From Thalassia testudinum (taxonomy: Eukaryota; Streptophyta; Magnoliopsida; Alismatales; Hydrocharitaceae): a DNA stretch of 64,000 nt. Positions 45,283 to 56,352 of the stretch are shown here, piece after piece. The stretch covers positions 29,945,501 to 30,009,500 of the forward strand of contig JAZHRO010000056.1 of assembly GCA_037157565.1 (NCBI GenBank). The letters run 5' to 3'. Both the position numbers and the translations under genes were made by a program. Each line of letters starts with the position of its first letter. Position 1 is the first letter of the stretch. The notes below the pieces were generated by a model that was not told where the DNA came from, did not search any database, and worked only from the letters and a program-made list of their open reading frames with translations.

Positions 45283-46465
45283 TCAACCAAAGCTGTCCTT
45301 AGGTGGGTTAGCCTACAGATCTACAGACTCCCAGGACCTATCTTGAGGTTGTGGAAATGATTTGGTCAACTTCTATCCAACCAATCCAACCAGTTAGAGG
45401 GGGGGCTGGGGAGAAGGTTCTTCCTTCGAGTTGCGCATAGGTTCCTTTGATACCCCCCAACTGCAATCATTTGACGCTACTCCCCTAACTAGACATCAGA
45501 TGGACCAGTAGAAGCGGATTAATAAAAAAAAATCTCAATCTGTTCGCCGAAGAGTGAATCAATCCTTAAGGCCAACGTCTATTTAGTTTTAGTTAGGTTT
45601 GGGATGATCGTGCTCTTGGAATGTGATGGGCCTCTTAGTTGGGTTGTGCCCTTAATAATCAATTCAAATGTGTGTGCGTGCATAACCAGGGTTTGCAAAC
45701 AAGGTTATTTGATGATGTGTCATTTAGGGTTTAACCATATTTAGTAGCTTTTAGGGTTTAATCTTAGGTGTATTCAATCAAGTTTAGGAGAACACTCCAA
45801 GTTTTACAAGCACGAGTGATGATATATTCCTTTAGAAATAAAAAAAATAATGTGGAATGCCTAGTTCAACCCTTAAAATTAACCCTAAGTGGCAAGCTAC
45901 TTGATGGATCAGTTTTATTTTGAGTGGTGTGGCCCAAACAAATCAAACAATTGGCCTATTCGCACCATAGATTAAGGGACACAATGTCTTAACTAATCAG
46001 ATTTCTACTCACTTATGTGTATTGAGTTGAAGTGTACCGGGTCCATAGGTTAGATCTCGGTTAAGTGGTAGAATCAAAGTGATTGTGCACCTTAGGATGA
46101 AAATTTGTGGGTGTTAAGTGTGTCTCTTTTAATTAAATCCCACAAGAGAAGAATTTTCTTTTTTTTTTTTAATATATGCGGGTGGGTGAGGTGAGGCGAA
46201 GTGATAATCAAACAATCAAATCTATCCTAGGATTTATGCAAGCACCTAAGTTGATTTAAGTTTGAGTTATTAGGTTATGGAATGGAATCTAGTGGGTAGG
46301 TAGGGGGGATAAACTTACAAATGTTTCTACCCTCACTTTACACCAATCAACTGCCTTCGACTCCTTGATTGGGCTCCTACAAGATAATAAATCAAAGAAG
46401 AAAGATAGGTTAGAAAAATATCCAAGTAATGTGGGAAAACGTGAGAAAAACCAAAGAGCATTGCC
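45283..46465 (-). other. Leader of the nested A element
   Basis: About 1.2 kb between PBS and ORF with no supported coding sequence, aligning with 38783-39940 of the outer copy. Confidence 0.6.
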
Positions 46466-46483
46466 TCCTCGACAATGACGCCA
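46466..46483 (-). promoter_or_regulatory. Primer-binding site (tRNA-Asp type), nested A
   Basis: The minus strand reads TGGCGTCATTGTCGAGGA, 3 bp after the LTR end. All four differences from the tRNA-Asp complement are transitions. Confidence 0.85.
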
Positions 46484-46486
46484 AAA

Positions 46487-48426
46487 TGATAACTCAAATT
46501 CGCATGCGGAAAGGATTGGATTTTGGAAAATCCGTCACCGTAGTTTGATTCATGAGAAAATCCATCGATCATAAAAAATTTATAACTGAAACTCGAAAAG
46601 TGAGTTCCAGGTCGAACATGGGGAGGCAAACGTTTGGTTTAGAAAATCCGCGTTTTACTTTTTATTTGTTTTTGTCATTTTTATCTTTTGTTATTTTTTT
46701 GGTGTTTTAATAAGGTAACAGATCAGGTCAATGAATTCTAGCTAATCTACTTGCAAAATAAAAAGAGAGAGACAGAGAGAGAAATATTCATGTATTTTTA
46801 TAATCAAATGTTTATTACAACAAGGAAAGTAGGAAAACTATACTACGAAAGCAATAAAGATAGAGATGGGTGAGAGAAATCGCCCTCGACGGTCGCTTGG
46901 AGGATGACTCGCTCTGACATCGCCTGGAGGAAGGTGGTGAGGAGTGGGACAAATGCGGATGGAGTGGATAACGGAGGGTGGGGCAGGACAGCGTCGCGGC
47001 GTGGATCTTCTTCTCGAAGGGTGGTGAGAGGATGACTGCAGGATGCTCCATTAAGGGGCATGAGAGGCAGGAACAAATGTTTGTTTTCTACTCTAGAGGA
47101 GAATCCCGAGCTTGGGACAAGCTCTCTCTAGAGCCTTGGAGGTGGTGAGGAGAATAAAGGAAGAGATGGTGAAGAATGGAGGTGTAGGGGTCCTTTTATA
47201 GTGGAGGGAAGAGGAAGAAATTCGTGTAGAAGGCTGCAGCGACATCAAATGTGTCGCTGAAGATCTGCATCAACCATGTCCCAAAATGTCGCTAAAGGGC
47301 TGCTTGGCACTCGCGTAAGCATACCCATCGTACGCACAGCTGCTGTGAGGTTGAAGAGTTGAGGACCATCTGATCTAAACCTGATGGCTGACGATTGCAT
47401 GGATCTCGCGCTTGAAATCACGCTGAGCACACGCTTAAGGTTTGAACGGGCACAGGCGAGAGGATCGTGGCCATTGGATGAGTGATGAGAGGCTCAGATC
47501 GCTCGAGGACCAGCAACGCAGATCATGCACATATGATTGAACATGAGTTATTGTGTGATCTAGCTCATGTGCACATCACGGGAATCTGATCTCGCCACAT
47601 TGCTGCACTCTCCTTCGCTTGATGATCATCCAACAGACGCAATTCAATTGCGCCCGCACTTCACAAGATCAGGTGTTGCGGTGGGGTTCAAACGGTGGTC
47701 CTTACATATGGGTAAGGGCGATACCCAACACGCTATCGGCGTGGATTGTTGAGAAGATGAAAGCATGTGCACCCCCTCCTAACCGTTGGATCTCAATCCA
47801 ACGGTCAGGATTTTGTCCCCATGTTCTTCTTTGGAGTAGAGTGGCATGCTGAGGTGATTCTCAGCTGTTGGATTGCGATCCAACGGCTAGGATCACGTGA
47901 TGATAAGCTTGCGAGATGGAGTGATGAGGCTTGGATGGGTTTGGTCGACTATGATTGTGCCACATGGCACCATCATGGCCATCCATTTTCTTCACTTTGT
48001 AGGTGGCACCACGGATGTCGAATTGGGTCAATTCTCGCACTGTTGTGCTGCGATCGTCGATCCAGATCCATCCATCTATCGGATTTAGCGTTTGAAGCTT
48101 CGAATTATGTCACCCATTCCCTCAGCCATTGATCTTCCTCAGACTGCATATGCTACTACAGGACTCTGGTCAAAGCGATTTCTGAGGCATTGGACTCCAA
48201 TCGTCGTGCTAATCATATCTGTATGGTTGGATTGTCAATCCGAGGCTCCAAAATAAATCTCCTTCCCTCCTGGCCATTAAAAGGGCACAATGAACCTAAA
48301 ATATATGCAAGCTACTCTAAATGTAGAATGATGCATGCTATACAATAATTATAACATGAAATGCAAATCTAAGCCTAGGAACATGCATGAATTGGCATTT
48401 TATGCTCAATAATTGTGTCTACATCA
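46487..48426 (-). repeat. 5' LTR of the nested A element
   Basis: The 1940-bp LTR runs from TGATAACTCAAATTC at 46487 to TACATCA at 48426 on the plus strand. The TATA box is at 47193-47200 and the shared LTR motif, GTCGAACATGGGGAGGCAA, at about 46611-46629. A short inverted repeat (AGCGACA at 47238-47244 and TGTCGCT at 47252-47258) lies just upstream of the TATA box. Confidence 0.9.
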
Positions 48427-48431
48427 CAAGA

Positions 48432-49922
48432 CTTTGATCATCATCCTTCTCACGCCTACAATGATTATAGATCTCCGCCCTTTGATGATCAACCTATCCC
48501 GATCTACAATCAGGAAGGATATGACAATTATAACACCTACCCTCCCCCGTATTCCACGGAATATGGGTCACCTCCATTCTTTGAACACCCTGAAATGACC
48601 TACTATCAGGGAGGGACCCAAGAACCTTGATATCTTGACTCCCCTAGAATGAACCCAAACTCGCTCAACCTTGAACCAAACCATTTGGTTCAAGTGAACC
48701 AAGTCCAAGGCATGGTGTTGGCTAACTTGAGGAGCACCATCCAATCTTTAGAGGCTCAGCCAACACCATGCACTGAAGCATTAGAGCCTAAGATAAAAAT
48801 GATTGATGAGCTAAATAGCTCTTTATTAGATTTGCTCCAGCATGTTAGGGATAGGGACCTGGGTGAGTTTCTACTTGGGAAATTGTCGAGATTGAGGGTG
48901 AAATTTGTTGTTGCCCTAGTCCAATCTTGGGATGATTCTCAAGATGAACCTCCTTCAGGAGAACCAATGTCTGAACCCACTTAGGTGCCTATCGGGGGGG
49001 ATACATTTTCTGAGATTGGAGATGACCAGGTTGGTCTGGAGCAATTGATTGAGGAAGAACCGATTGCTTCACCCGAGATCCCCGAGCCAGGGAAGGATGA
49101 AAAATGTCTCCGAGGACCATGAAATGACATATGATTTTGAGACATATAAATGAGGGTCAAGAATTCTTTAATTTTGAAGGTGAGGAATCTCTGAGTGACA
49201 TCTCACTTGAAGTTAAGGAAAATGATTTTAGTGAGACAAACGGGCTCGAGGAGTATGATGAACCATTTGATAGCCCAATTATTGAAGATTGTGATCTGAT
49301 TGGGGCTAACATGGAGGATACTGATCCAAATATAATAGATGATCCAATCAGTAGCCCTAATCTTCAACCACACCCTGAAGAGCTGAATGATCATACTTTT
49401 GAAATCATTATGCCTAAGTCAATTCTAATTCAACCACGGTTTCTAGACTTGGGTAAATCACATGGGGTGAATGATGTGCTAGAGGTCTCGGAACCCAAAC
49501 ACTTGATGTTGGAGGATAAGACTTTGGAAGTGAGGATCTGGGAAGTTAACTTCTGGGAAAGTAGGAGTTTGGATTTAAGGGTTACTGTTGACCTAAAACC
49601 ACCTGCTTTCTACCAGGACCCTTACGATATCTTTGATGTGCAACCCAAGCTCGATATAATTGGCTATCTTCCTGAGCTGAACTTTAAGTGGACACCCAAG
49701 TTGAGTGAATCAAATCTTCCCATTGTCCACCACTTTAGTCTTGGGTTACACACCACCAAACCGCAGGCCCAACCCCACAAGCATAATAATCTCCAATTCT
49801 GGGTGATTTTCATCCAGAACCTGAGAACTACTCAACCCTGGGGCATGGGTCTGCACCATAACTTGGTCCACATCTGTGGACATCTTCTGTTGGCAGGTCA
49901 AAGGATTAATCTTTTGATTTGA
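48432..49922 (+). pseudogene. Unknown family A ORF, middle and C-terminal part, outer copy
   Basis: After the nested element the frame continues as 48432-48984 with one stop near 48630. It encodes a Tyr/Pro-rich tail (YSTEYGSPPFFEHPEMTYY) and a more ordered segment with LEPKIKMIDELNSSLLDLL and 'LGEFLLGKLSRLR'. A frame change precedes the open 49131-49922 stretch. That stretch is strongly acidic for about 120 residues, then ends in a conserved block with DIFDVQPKLDIIGYLPELN, 'HTTKPQAQPHKHNNLQF' and GMGLHHNLVHICGHLLLAG. No known domain is recognised. The order resembles a large structural or accessory protein rather than an enzyme. Confidence 0.65.
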
Positions 49923-50094
49923 TTTTGACCTGCACCTGTGAATTCTAAATTTCTTCCTTGTATGTATTTTATGCCTAGCTAAAGGCATTAAACTTAGCAT
50001 GTTTGTATACTCTCCTCTCTGTGGAGTTAACCTGATTGTCATGAAACTCAGGTGATATTCTATTATTCCACCCATTTCATGTCTTTATTTCTAT

Positions 50095-50129
50095 AATGAG
50101 AACATTGCATCATTTAGGCATGGGGGGTA
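50095..50129 (+). promoter_or_regulatory. Internal polypurine-tract-like motif, outer A
   Basis: AATGAGAACATTGCATC is followed by TTAGGCATGGGGGGTAGA, about 1.27 kb before the 3' LTR. The GGCATGGGGGG core resembles the D motif at 4674. Confidence 0.55.
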
Positions 50130-50545
50130 GATATTTAATCCTAAAATTATTTCATTAGCTCTATAGAATTTCTTTTCTTTTTTTAAAAAAAAAAATTAAA
50201 AATTCAAGAAGACAAAGAAAAGAGAGAAAAAAGAATTAGGAGAACTTAGGCATTAGGCGTTATTAACTTTAGGAAATGATACGAGAGGACCTAAGTACTT
50301 AGACTCTTCAGGTCTTCAGGCTTGATTAGCCTGGGTGTCCACTCGAATGTGGTCTTAGTTTGGAGTCCTCGTCAAGTAAATTTTATTTTAATTTGGTAAA
50401 TAAATTAGGGTGATAAGTACATGACTTATCAACCTACCCTCTAATTTGAGCGGACTTTAAGTCTAAGCATCTACACGCTATTTGCATTGACTCACTTTCC
50501 GGCTATTTTTATAGAAATTGGGTAGCTAATGAACCATATAGGGTA

Positions 50546-50815
50546 GTATGGCTAGCAAGTTGTCGTGGGTAACAACCCATTGGCCGGTTGTCCAAAGCCT
50601 ATGACCATACTCATTCTGCTACTTTTAGGTAAATCTTAGATCAAGGAAGCAACCTACTTAGAAAAAAAAAATGATATTCAAAAATAAAAAAAAAAATAGA
50701 AAAAGAAAAAAATAGAAAAAGGAGAAAATAAAAAAATAAAACCACACTTCACCACACGAGTATGGCTGGCAAGTTGCAGTGGGTAACAGCCCATTAACCG
50801 TTTGTCCAGAGCCCA
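50546..50815 (+). repeat. Duplicated 55-bp motif, outer A element
   Basis: Copies at about 50546-50600 and 50760-50815 share TATGGCT, GCAAGTTG, GTGGGTAACA, CCCATTGGCCGGTTGTCC or CCCATTAACCGTTTGTCC, and an AGCC end. Confidence 0.7.
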
Positions 50816-51378
50816 GCTCACAAAAATGCATAAATAATTCCCAAAACAATTAGGGAAGAAGTGGGGAAGTAGGATAAGTTGGGGATATATACATTGGGTT
50901 CGCCCTTGTGTTGACCCCATAAAAAAATAAAAAAACTAGGGAGAAACCTACCGATCAGAAAGGCGAACCTCTAAGCAGAAATCTTTAGGGTCACCTAGGG
51001 TTGATGAAACCTGAAGTCCATTTTAATGGTTGCTTAATGAGTCTATCACCCTTTCACTAGATGCTTAACACTTAAAGTCCTTTTTGAGTCTTGGGCGGGT
51101 CGGGTAGCCGTAAAAGGTTATCCTGAAACTCTCAAACTCCAAAAGTCCAAAAAACTTATAAAAGAAGAAAAAGCAAAAAAATGTATCTTCCATTTTCAAA
51201 TAAGGAGAGGACTTGGGCAATTTGTGTTCTGGCAGACACCCAGGTACTGTTGAGTTTTCGTAGTTTAGGACCTTAGTTGAAATTTTCTATTATTAATAAA
51301 TAATTTTGGCCTAAGCGATCGAGTCTCAATTCTATTTTTATACATAGCTTGTAGTTTAATTTTTCTAGGGACTATCAA

Positions 51379-51396
51379 AAGATAGGCATAAGGGTA
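51379..51396 (+). promoter_or_regulatory. Polypurine tract of the outer A element
   Basis: AAGATAGGCATAAGGGTA immediately precedes TGATGTAGACAC of the 3' LTR. Confidence 0.8.
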
Positions 51397-53083
51397 TGAT
51401 GTAGACACAATTATTGAGAATAAAATGCCTACTCATGCATGTTCGTAGGCTTAGATTTACATTTCATGTTATAAATATTGCATAGCTTGCATCGTTTTGC
51501 ATTTAGAGTACTTGTGTATATTTTATGTTAATTACATCCTTTTTATCGTCAGGAGGGATGGAGATTTATTTCAAGTCCTCAGATGGATGATCTGACCACA
51601 CAGATCTGATCAGGATGACGATCGGAGTCTAACGCCTCTGAAATCGTTGAGATCGAAATCCCATAGCACCTTATGTAGTCCAAGGAAGATCAACTGTCAG
51701 GGGGCAGTGCGACATCCTTATGGGCTTCGGATGAAAAATTTGACCATATGGATAGATCCAGAGTGACGATCGCAGTTTGGCAACAGAGAAATCAGCTTGA
51801 TCCATGCACCGTGGCACCCTCTGTAACAAAAAGAAGATGGACGGCCCAGATGGCTTCACGAGGAGCCGTCTCGACTGCCCAACACCGGCCATCAACGACT
51901 ACTTGCACCCCCTCATCATCTTCACCTTCGAATCCTAACCGTTGGATCATCATCCAATGGTTTGGAAGCCTCCACACCACGGCCTCAAGAACTCCTTGTG
52001 ACAACCCCCAGCTGCAGCACATTGGTTGGAACATTGGTCTCCAAGGGAGGGGCTTGGGTTCGAATCCCCGTGGCCCCCGCAATTCTCCAATTGTACATGG
52101 CCGCATGTACGCACAAGGGTGCCATGCATAGCCTTGCAGCGCGCAGCCGCGCGCACGCACAAGGGTGCAACACACAAGCTCAGTGCCAGCGCACGCGTGC
52201 ATGACAAGGAGTGCGAGGCACGAGTGCGTGATGTGCGTGCTAGTGGGGGTGAGGGTTGGTGTGGATCTTCAGCGATAGTTGGGCGAATCTTTAGCGATGA
52301 TTGTAGCCATCCCTAATGCCCTATGCACGAATTCCTCCTCTTCCTTCCACTATAAAAGGACCTATCCCCGTCCATTCTTCACCATCTCTTCCTTTCTTCC
52401 TCTCACTACCTTCAAGGATCTAAGAGAGCTTGTCCCAAGCCTGGGATGCTCCTTTAGAGTAGAAATCAAATATTTTTTCCCACCTCTCATCCCCCTTCGT
52501 GGAGAATCCCGTGGCCGTCTTCTCACCTACTTTGGGAAGTAGATCCTCACCGCGATGATGTCCCACCCCATCCTCCTTCTTCCGCCACTGCTCTCCTTCA
52601 TCCCACTCCTCACCACCATCATCCAGGCACCGTCAGATTGAGTCATCCTCCAAGCAACCGTCGAGGGGGATTCTTCTCATCTCTATCTATATTTACTGAT
52701 TTCTAGTGTAGTTTTCCTACTTTCCTAGTTGTAACAAACATTTGTTATGAAGTATATGATTGTTTATCTCTCTCTCTCTCTCTTTCTCTCTCGCTTTCTT
52801 TCATATTTTGCAAGTAGATTAGCAAGATAAAATTTCATTGACCTGATCTCTTGCCTATTAAAAATACCAAAAAATTATAAAAGATAAAAAATGACAAAAA
52901 AATAAATAAAAGCGAAACACGAATTTTCAAAACCAAACGTTTGCCTCTCCATATTCGATCCGAGACTCACCTTTCAAGTTTCGGATATAAATTTTATCTG
53001 ATCGAAGGATTTTATCGTAAATCGAACTACAACAACGGGTTTCAAAACTTGTACCCTTTTCGCGTGCGAATCCGCTGCTATCA
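51397..53083 (+). repeat. 3' LTR, outer family A element
   Basis: The 1687-bp LTR matches 37080-38761 in order and ends. The box-B-like GGTTCGAATCC is at 52057-52067, the TATA box at 52351-52358, a CT-rich run at about 52767-52800 and the shared LTR motif at about 52940-52965. It is followed by TGACC, the target duplication. Confidence 0.88.
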
Positions 53084-53088
53084 TGACC

Positions 53089-53289
53089 TAATGGATCATT
53101 TTCTAACAAGTCTTCTTGATTTTTCTCTATTGTATGTAAGATCAATTCCACAAAAAATGACTTGAAGATGGGATCGTCTAATGATTCTTCTCTATAGTTT
53201 TCATCCTAATCAAAAGTGGATGTCTGGAGAGCGCTTTTTGGATCATCCAACTCCAAACCTGTAAAGGATTCATACTCTGAGATGTTGTT
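53089..53289 (-). pseudogene. Unknown family E ORF, upstream part
   Basis: On the minus strand 53289-53089 reads as an acidic coding segment with ELDDPKSALQTSTFD, one TAG, then 'IEKNQEDLLENDPLGH'. It enters the TGACC duplication in the frame that continues at 37079. The far side is cut at 53290 by the B LTR. It is very probably the same ORF as 36798-37079. Confidence 0.5.
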
Positions 53290-53754
53290 TGATAAACACG
53301 CATAAATTCATCATAAAATGCTTATTTACGATAGTTCCTAGGCCTAGCATTGCACATCATGATATAATTATTGCAGAAACGTTCATTGCATTACATTTAG
53401 GATAGTTGTATATTATGTACATTAATTCTGTCATTTTACATGGCCAGGAGGTAGAGCGACATATTTACAGGCTTCGGATGAAGAATCCAACCATACAGAT
53501 GGATTCAGAGTGACGATCGTAGTCTGTCAATGCGAGAATCACCTTGATCAGAGCTATGTAGTACCCTCCACAAGAAGAAGAAGACGGACAGCCAAGATGG
53601 CACCATGTGGTGCCATCCAGGCCTCCCCACCTAAGATGGTACATCCCCATGCCCACCGCATGGAGAGTTCTCAGTCGTTGGATCTCAATCCAACGGCTTA
53701 GGGGTGCTCGAACCACACGATAGCAATGCCCTGCACTTGACCAAAGGCGTGCCA

Positions 53755-53807
53755 TGGCGCAACGGTGGAGGCGCTTGATCACAAGGGAGGGATGTGAGTT
53801 CGAGACC
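53755..53807 (+). repeat. tRNA/SINE-like module in the B LTR
   Basis: TGGCGCAACGG (53755-53765) resembles box A and GAGTTCGAGACC (53796-53807) resembles box B, 30 bp apart. CTTGATCACAAGGGAGG lies between them and a C-rich run after, as in plant tRNA-derived SINE heads. The sequence after the C run, CAATTCGTCAATT, resembles that of the family A modules. Confidence 0.55.
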
Positions 53808-54080
53808 CATAGAGCCCCCCCAATTCGTCAATTAGGAGCGCACTAGTAGACATGATAGCGGGCACGCCAGCAAGCACCAGCAACGCACGTGAGTGTACAC
53901 CAGCACATGCTAGCGCGCACGCTAGTAGGGCCTCCGCGCAATCTGCGCGCATTATGGAGCGACAGCGCAGCTCGCATGGGCGGGCGTGAGGTGGCTACAA
54001 CGACACCTGAGATGGACGTACAGCGACATCCGAGAGGTCACTAATTACCCTGTATCCATTTTTAGCACCTTCCCATCCAC

Positions 54081-54089
54081 TATATAAAG
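54081..54089 (+). promoter_or_regulatory. TATA box of the B LTR
   Basis: TATATAAAG in CCACTATATAAAGGCCTACA. The other B LTR has TATAAAA at 55214-55220 on the minus strand. Confidence 0.7.
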
Positions 54090-54513
54090 GCCTACACACC
54101 CCCTTGCCAAACCATCTCTACCTACTCTACTCCCACCTACTCCTAAGCTTTAGCAAGCTTACCAATGCTCCGTTAGAGCTTACTTTCAAGCTCCTAAGGT
54201 GCCTATTAGTGCAGCGAACTTCTGCCCCATGAAATATTCCTCCATCTTCCGATCCCCATTCATAGGTTGCCTTGGAGCTATCTTCCTACCTCCATTCCGG
54301 TAGCAGATCGTCTTCGTCTCCTCACCTCCATTCCTTTCCTCTACCCAGCGTCCTCCTACATCTCACCTCCGTTGTCCCACTCCACACCTCCTTCGTCCAA
54401 GCTTCTGCCAGGCATCGTCGTCTCACCGAACAACTACTTCAGGAGATTTCTTCTCACCCCTTTCTCTTTTATGCTTTCATAGTTTATTGTAATTGACATT
54501 CATGTAGTACTTC

Positions 54514-56331
54514 TGATCACACGTGTTTAGCATGTTTGAAATCAGGGTCATGAGTAACCTGTCGTCGTAGTTGTAAAACTCGTGATCAAATAAAATTTAT
54601 ACCGGAACTCCAAGGGAGTCCCAGGTTGAACACAGGGGGGCGAAGTTTACTTTAATTGAAAATCACACTTCATCTTGTTTGTTTTTGGTATTTTAGAGTT
54701 TTGTTATTTTTTGTGTTTTTGAAAGAAGAAGACAAGTAGAATAAATCATAAGAGATATGGAACAAATATGTCATATATCATGAATGTCTATTACAATAAT
54801 CTACAAAAGCATAAAAAGAGAGGGAGGTGAGAAGGAATCTCCTAATGTGGTTGTTCGGTGAGACGATGGCTCCTAGTGGAAGCTCGGACGAAGGAGGTAA
54901 GGAGTGGGAAGATAGAGGTGAGATGCAGGAGGACGTTAGGTAGAGTAAAGCTTCGGTGTGGCTCTGGAATTGAGGTGAGAAGAAGGAAATGATCTGCTAT
55001 CGGAATGGAGGTGGGAGGATGGCTCCAAGGCAACCTATGAAAGGGGATGGGAAGATGGAGGAATATTTAGTGAGGCAGAGGTTCACTACACTAATAGGAG
55101 CCTTGGGATCTTGAGAGTAAGCTCTAATGGAGCGTTGGTAGGCTTGCTAGAGCTTAGGAGTAGGTAGGAGTAGAGTAGGTAGAGATAAACTGGAATGGGG
55201 GGTGTAGGGGTGTTTTTATATTGGAGGGAAGAAGAGCATCTCGCGCACAGGCATTCAGCAACAGCTACAAGCGTCACTAAAGGTCGCTTAAGATGTCACC
55301 AAATGATCCACACCTCTTCAATGCCTTGGCTGGCGCACGCACTACGTAGGCCATTTAGTGACAGCTACAAGTGTCACTAAAGGCCTGCTCTTCTGTCGTA
55401 AATCTCGTGCCCAACGCTCACGCCCGCAGCTGTCATAGGAGAGGCGATCGTCAACCATTGGATCAGTCGTGGACGGTGGTGATTGCGAGATGAGAGCATG
55501 CACCTGCCAGCGTTTGAAATTCACACCACTGGCATGTGCGTTGGCAGCCATTGGATGAGGCATCGCATGTTCAAGACGTGCTCGCAGATCGCACACACTT
55601 TGATTTGAATCGCGTGCTACACGCGATTGTGAAGATCGGACGGCGGGCACTGCTCGTGGTCAACTTAAATGCACGCCACAGATGACATGTGTGTGATCTG
55701 GTGAACGCCTTCACGTCGGTGGGCAACGTTGGATCGCACGTGGGGAATCTCGACTGCTCGATTACGATTGGGCAGCCCTATTGCAGCTGGCACTGTAGCG
55801 GGCATGGCACATCGCGACTCAATCTCGCACTCACTCTTTGAGAGTGCTTGTCCTCACTGTTGTGCCACATCTACAGGTGCGTTGCGAAGAAGAATTGCAG
55901 CTGTGCTTTGAGGGTAGCCTCTTAGCCATTGGATTTTCACCCAATGGCTGAGATCACTCGATGGGCAGCCTTTGGAGATGTGGCGAGCAGCTTTGGGTGC
56001 TCTAGATGGTGCCATGTTGCAACATCTAGACCGTCCACCCTACATTGCTTGTAGAGGATGCCACGGTGATCGGATTTAGGTGATTTCTATGTTGTCAGAC
56101 TGTGATCGTCACTCCAGATCCATTCGTACGGTCGGATTTTTCATCTGAAGTCTGTAAGGACATTGTATTGCCTCCTGGTCATATAAAATGAAGGAATTAA
56201 TATACAAAACATACAACTATCCTAAGTGCCATGCAATGGATTCTATGCAATATTTATAACATGATATGCAATGCTAAGCCTAGGAACTATCTTAAATAAG
56301 CAATTTATCATGAATTCATGTGTGTTTATCA
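54514..56331 (-). repeat. 3' LTR of the B element
   Basis: The 1818-bp LTR runs on the plus strand from TGATCACACGTG to TGTTTATCA. It carries the shared LTR motif GTTGAACACAGGGGGGCGAA at about 54629-54648, a TATA box at 55214-55220, and GTCACTAAAGG modules at about 55250-55400 upstream of it. Confidence 0.85.
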
Positions 56332-56352
56332 TACCCCCATGCTTACTTTTTG
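56332..56352 (-). promoter_or_regulatory. Polypurine tract of the B element
   Basis: The minus strand reads AAAAAGTAAGCATGGGGGTA directly before TGATAAACAC of the LTR. Confidence 0.8.

Larger units (their letters stand above)
40165..48426 (-). mobile_element. Nested family A LTR element without pol
   Basis: This complete 8262-bp minus-strand element has LTRs of 1941 bp (40165-42105) and 1940 bp (46487-48426) and perfect CAAGA duplications (40160-40164 and 48427-48431). A tRNA-Asp-type PBS lies at 46466-46483 and a polypurine tract at 42106-42126. Its 4.4-kb interior carries only the unknown ORF plus noncoding sequence. It is inserted inside that same ORF of the outer A element, in opposite orientation. 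Confidence 0.93.
49923..51378 (+). other. 3' noncoding region of the outer A element
   Basis: About 1.45 kb without a supported ORF; frames at 50658-50920 are low-complexity A/T runs. It carries the internal purine-rich motif (50095-50129) and a duplicated motif (50546-50815). Confidence 0.75.
37080..53083 (+). mobile_element. Family A LTR element without pol, carrying a nested copy
   Basis: LTRs at 37080-38761 and 51397-53083 are the same family. The element is flanked by perfect TGACC duplications (37075-37079 and 53084-53088). A tRNA-Asp-type PBS follows the 5' LTR and a polypurine tract precedes the 3' LTR. Without the nested copy at 40165-48426 it is about 7.7 kb. The interior holds a leader, one decayed ORF of unknown function (39941-49922, interrupted) and a 3' noncoding region. 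There is no RT, RNase H, integrase or protease, so it must be mobilised in trans. Confidence 0.88.
53290..54513 (+). repeat. Family B LTR, 5' portion, plus orientation
   Basis: The start TGATAAACACGCATAAATTC matches, in inverse orientation, the end of 54514-56331. The TATA box TATATAAAG is at 54081-54089. The LTR stops at 54513 where the minus-strand B element begins, so the remaining 3' third and any internal region lie beyond the window. Box A- and box B-like sequences are at 53755-53807. Confidence 0.75.

Noticed and set aside
52057..52067. A functional tRNA gene
   Set aside because: Only a box B match is strong. No cloverleaf, anticodon stem or acceptor pairing can be drawn.
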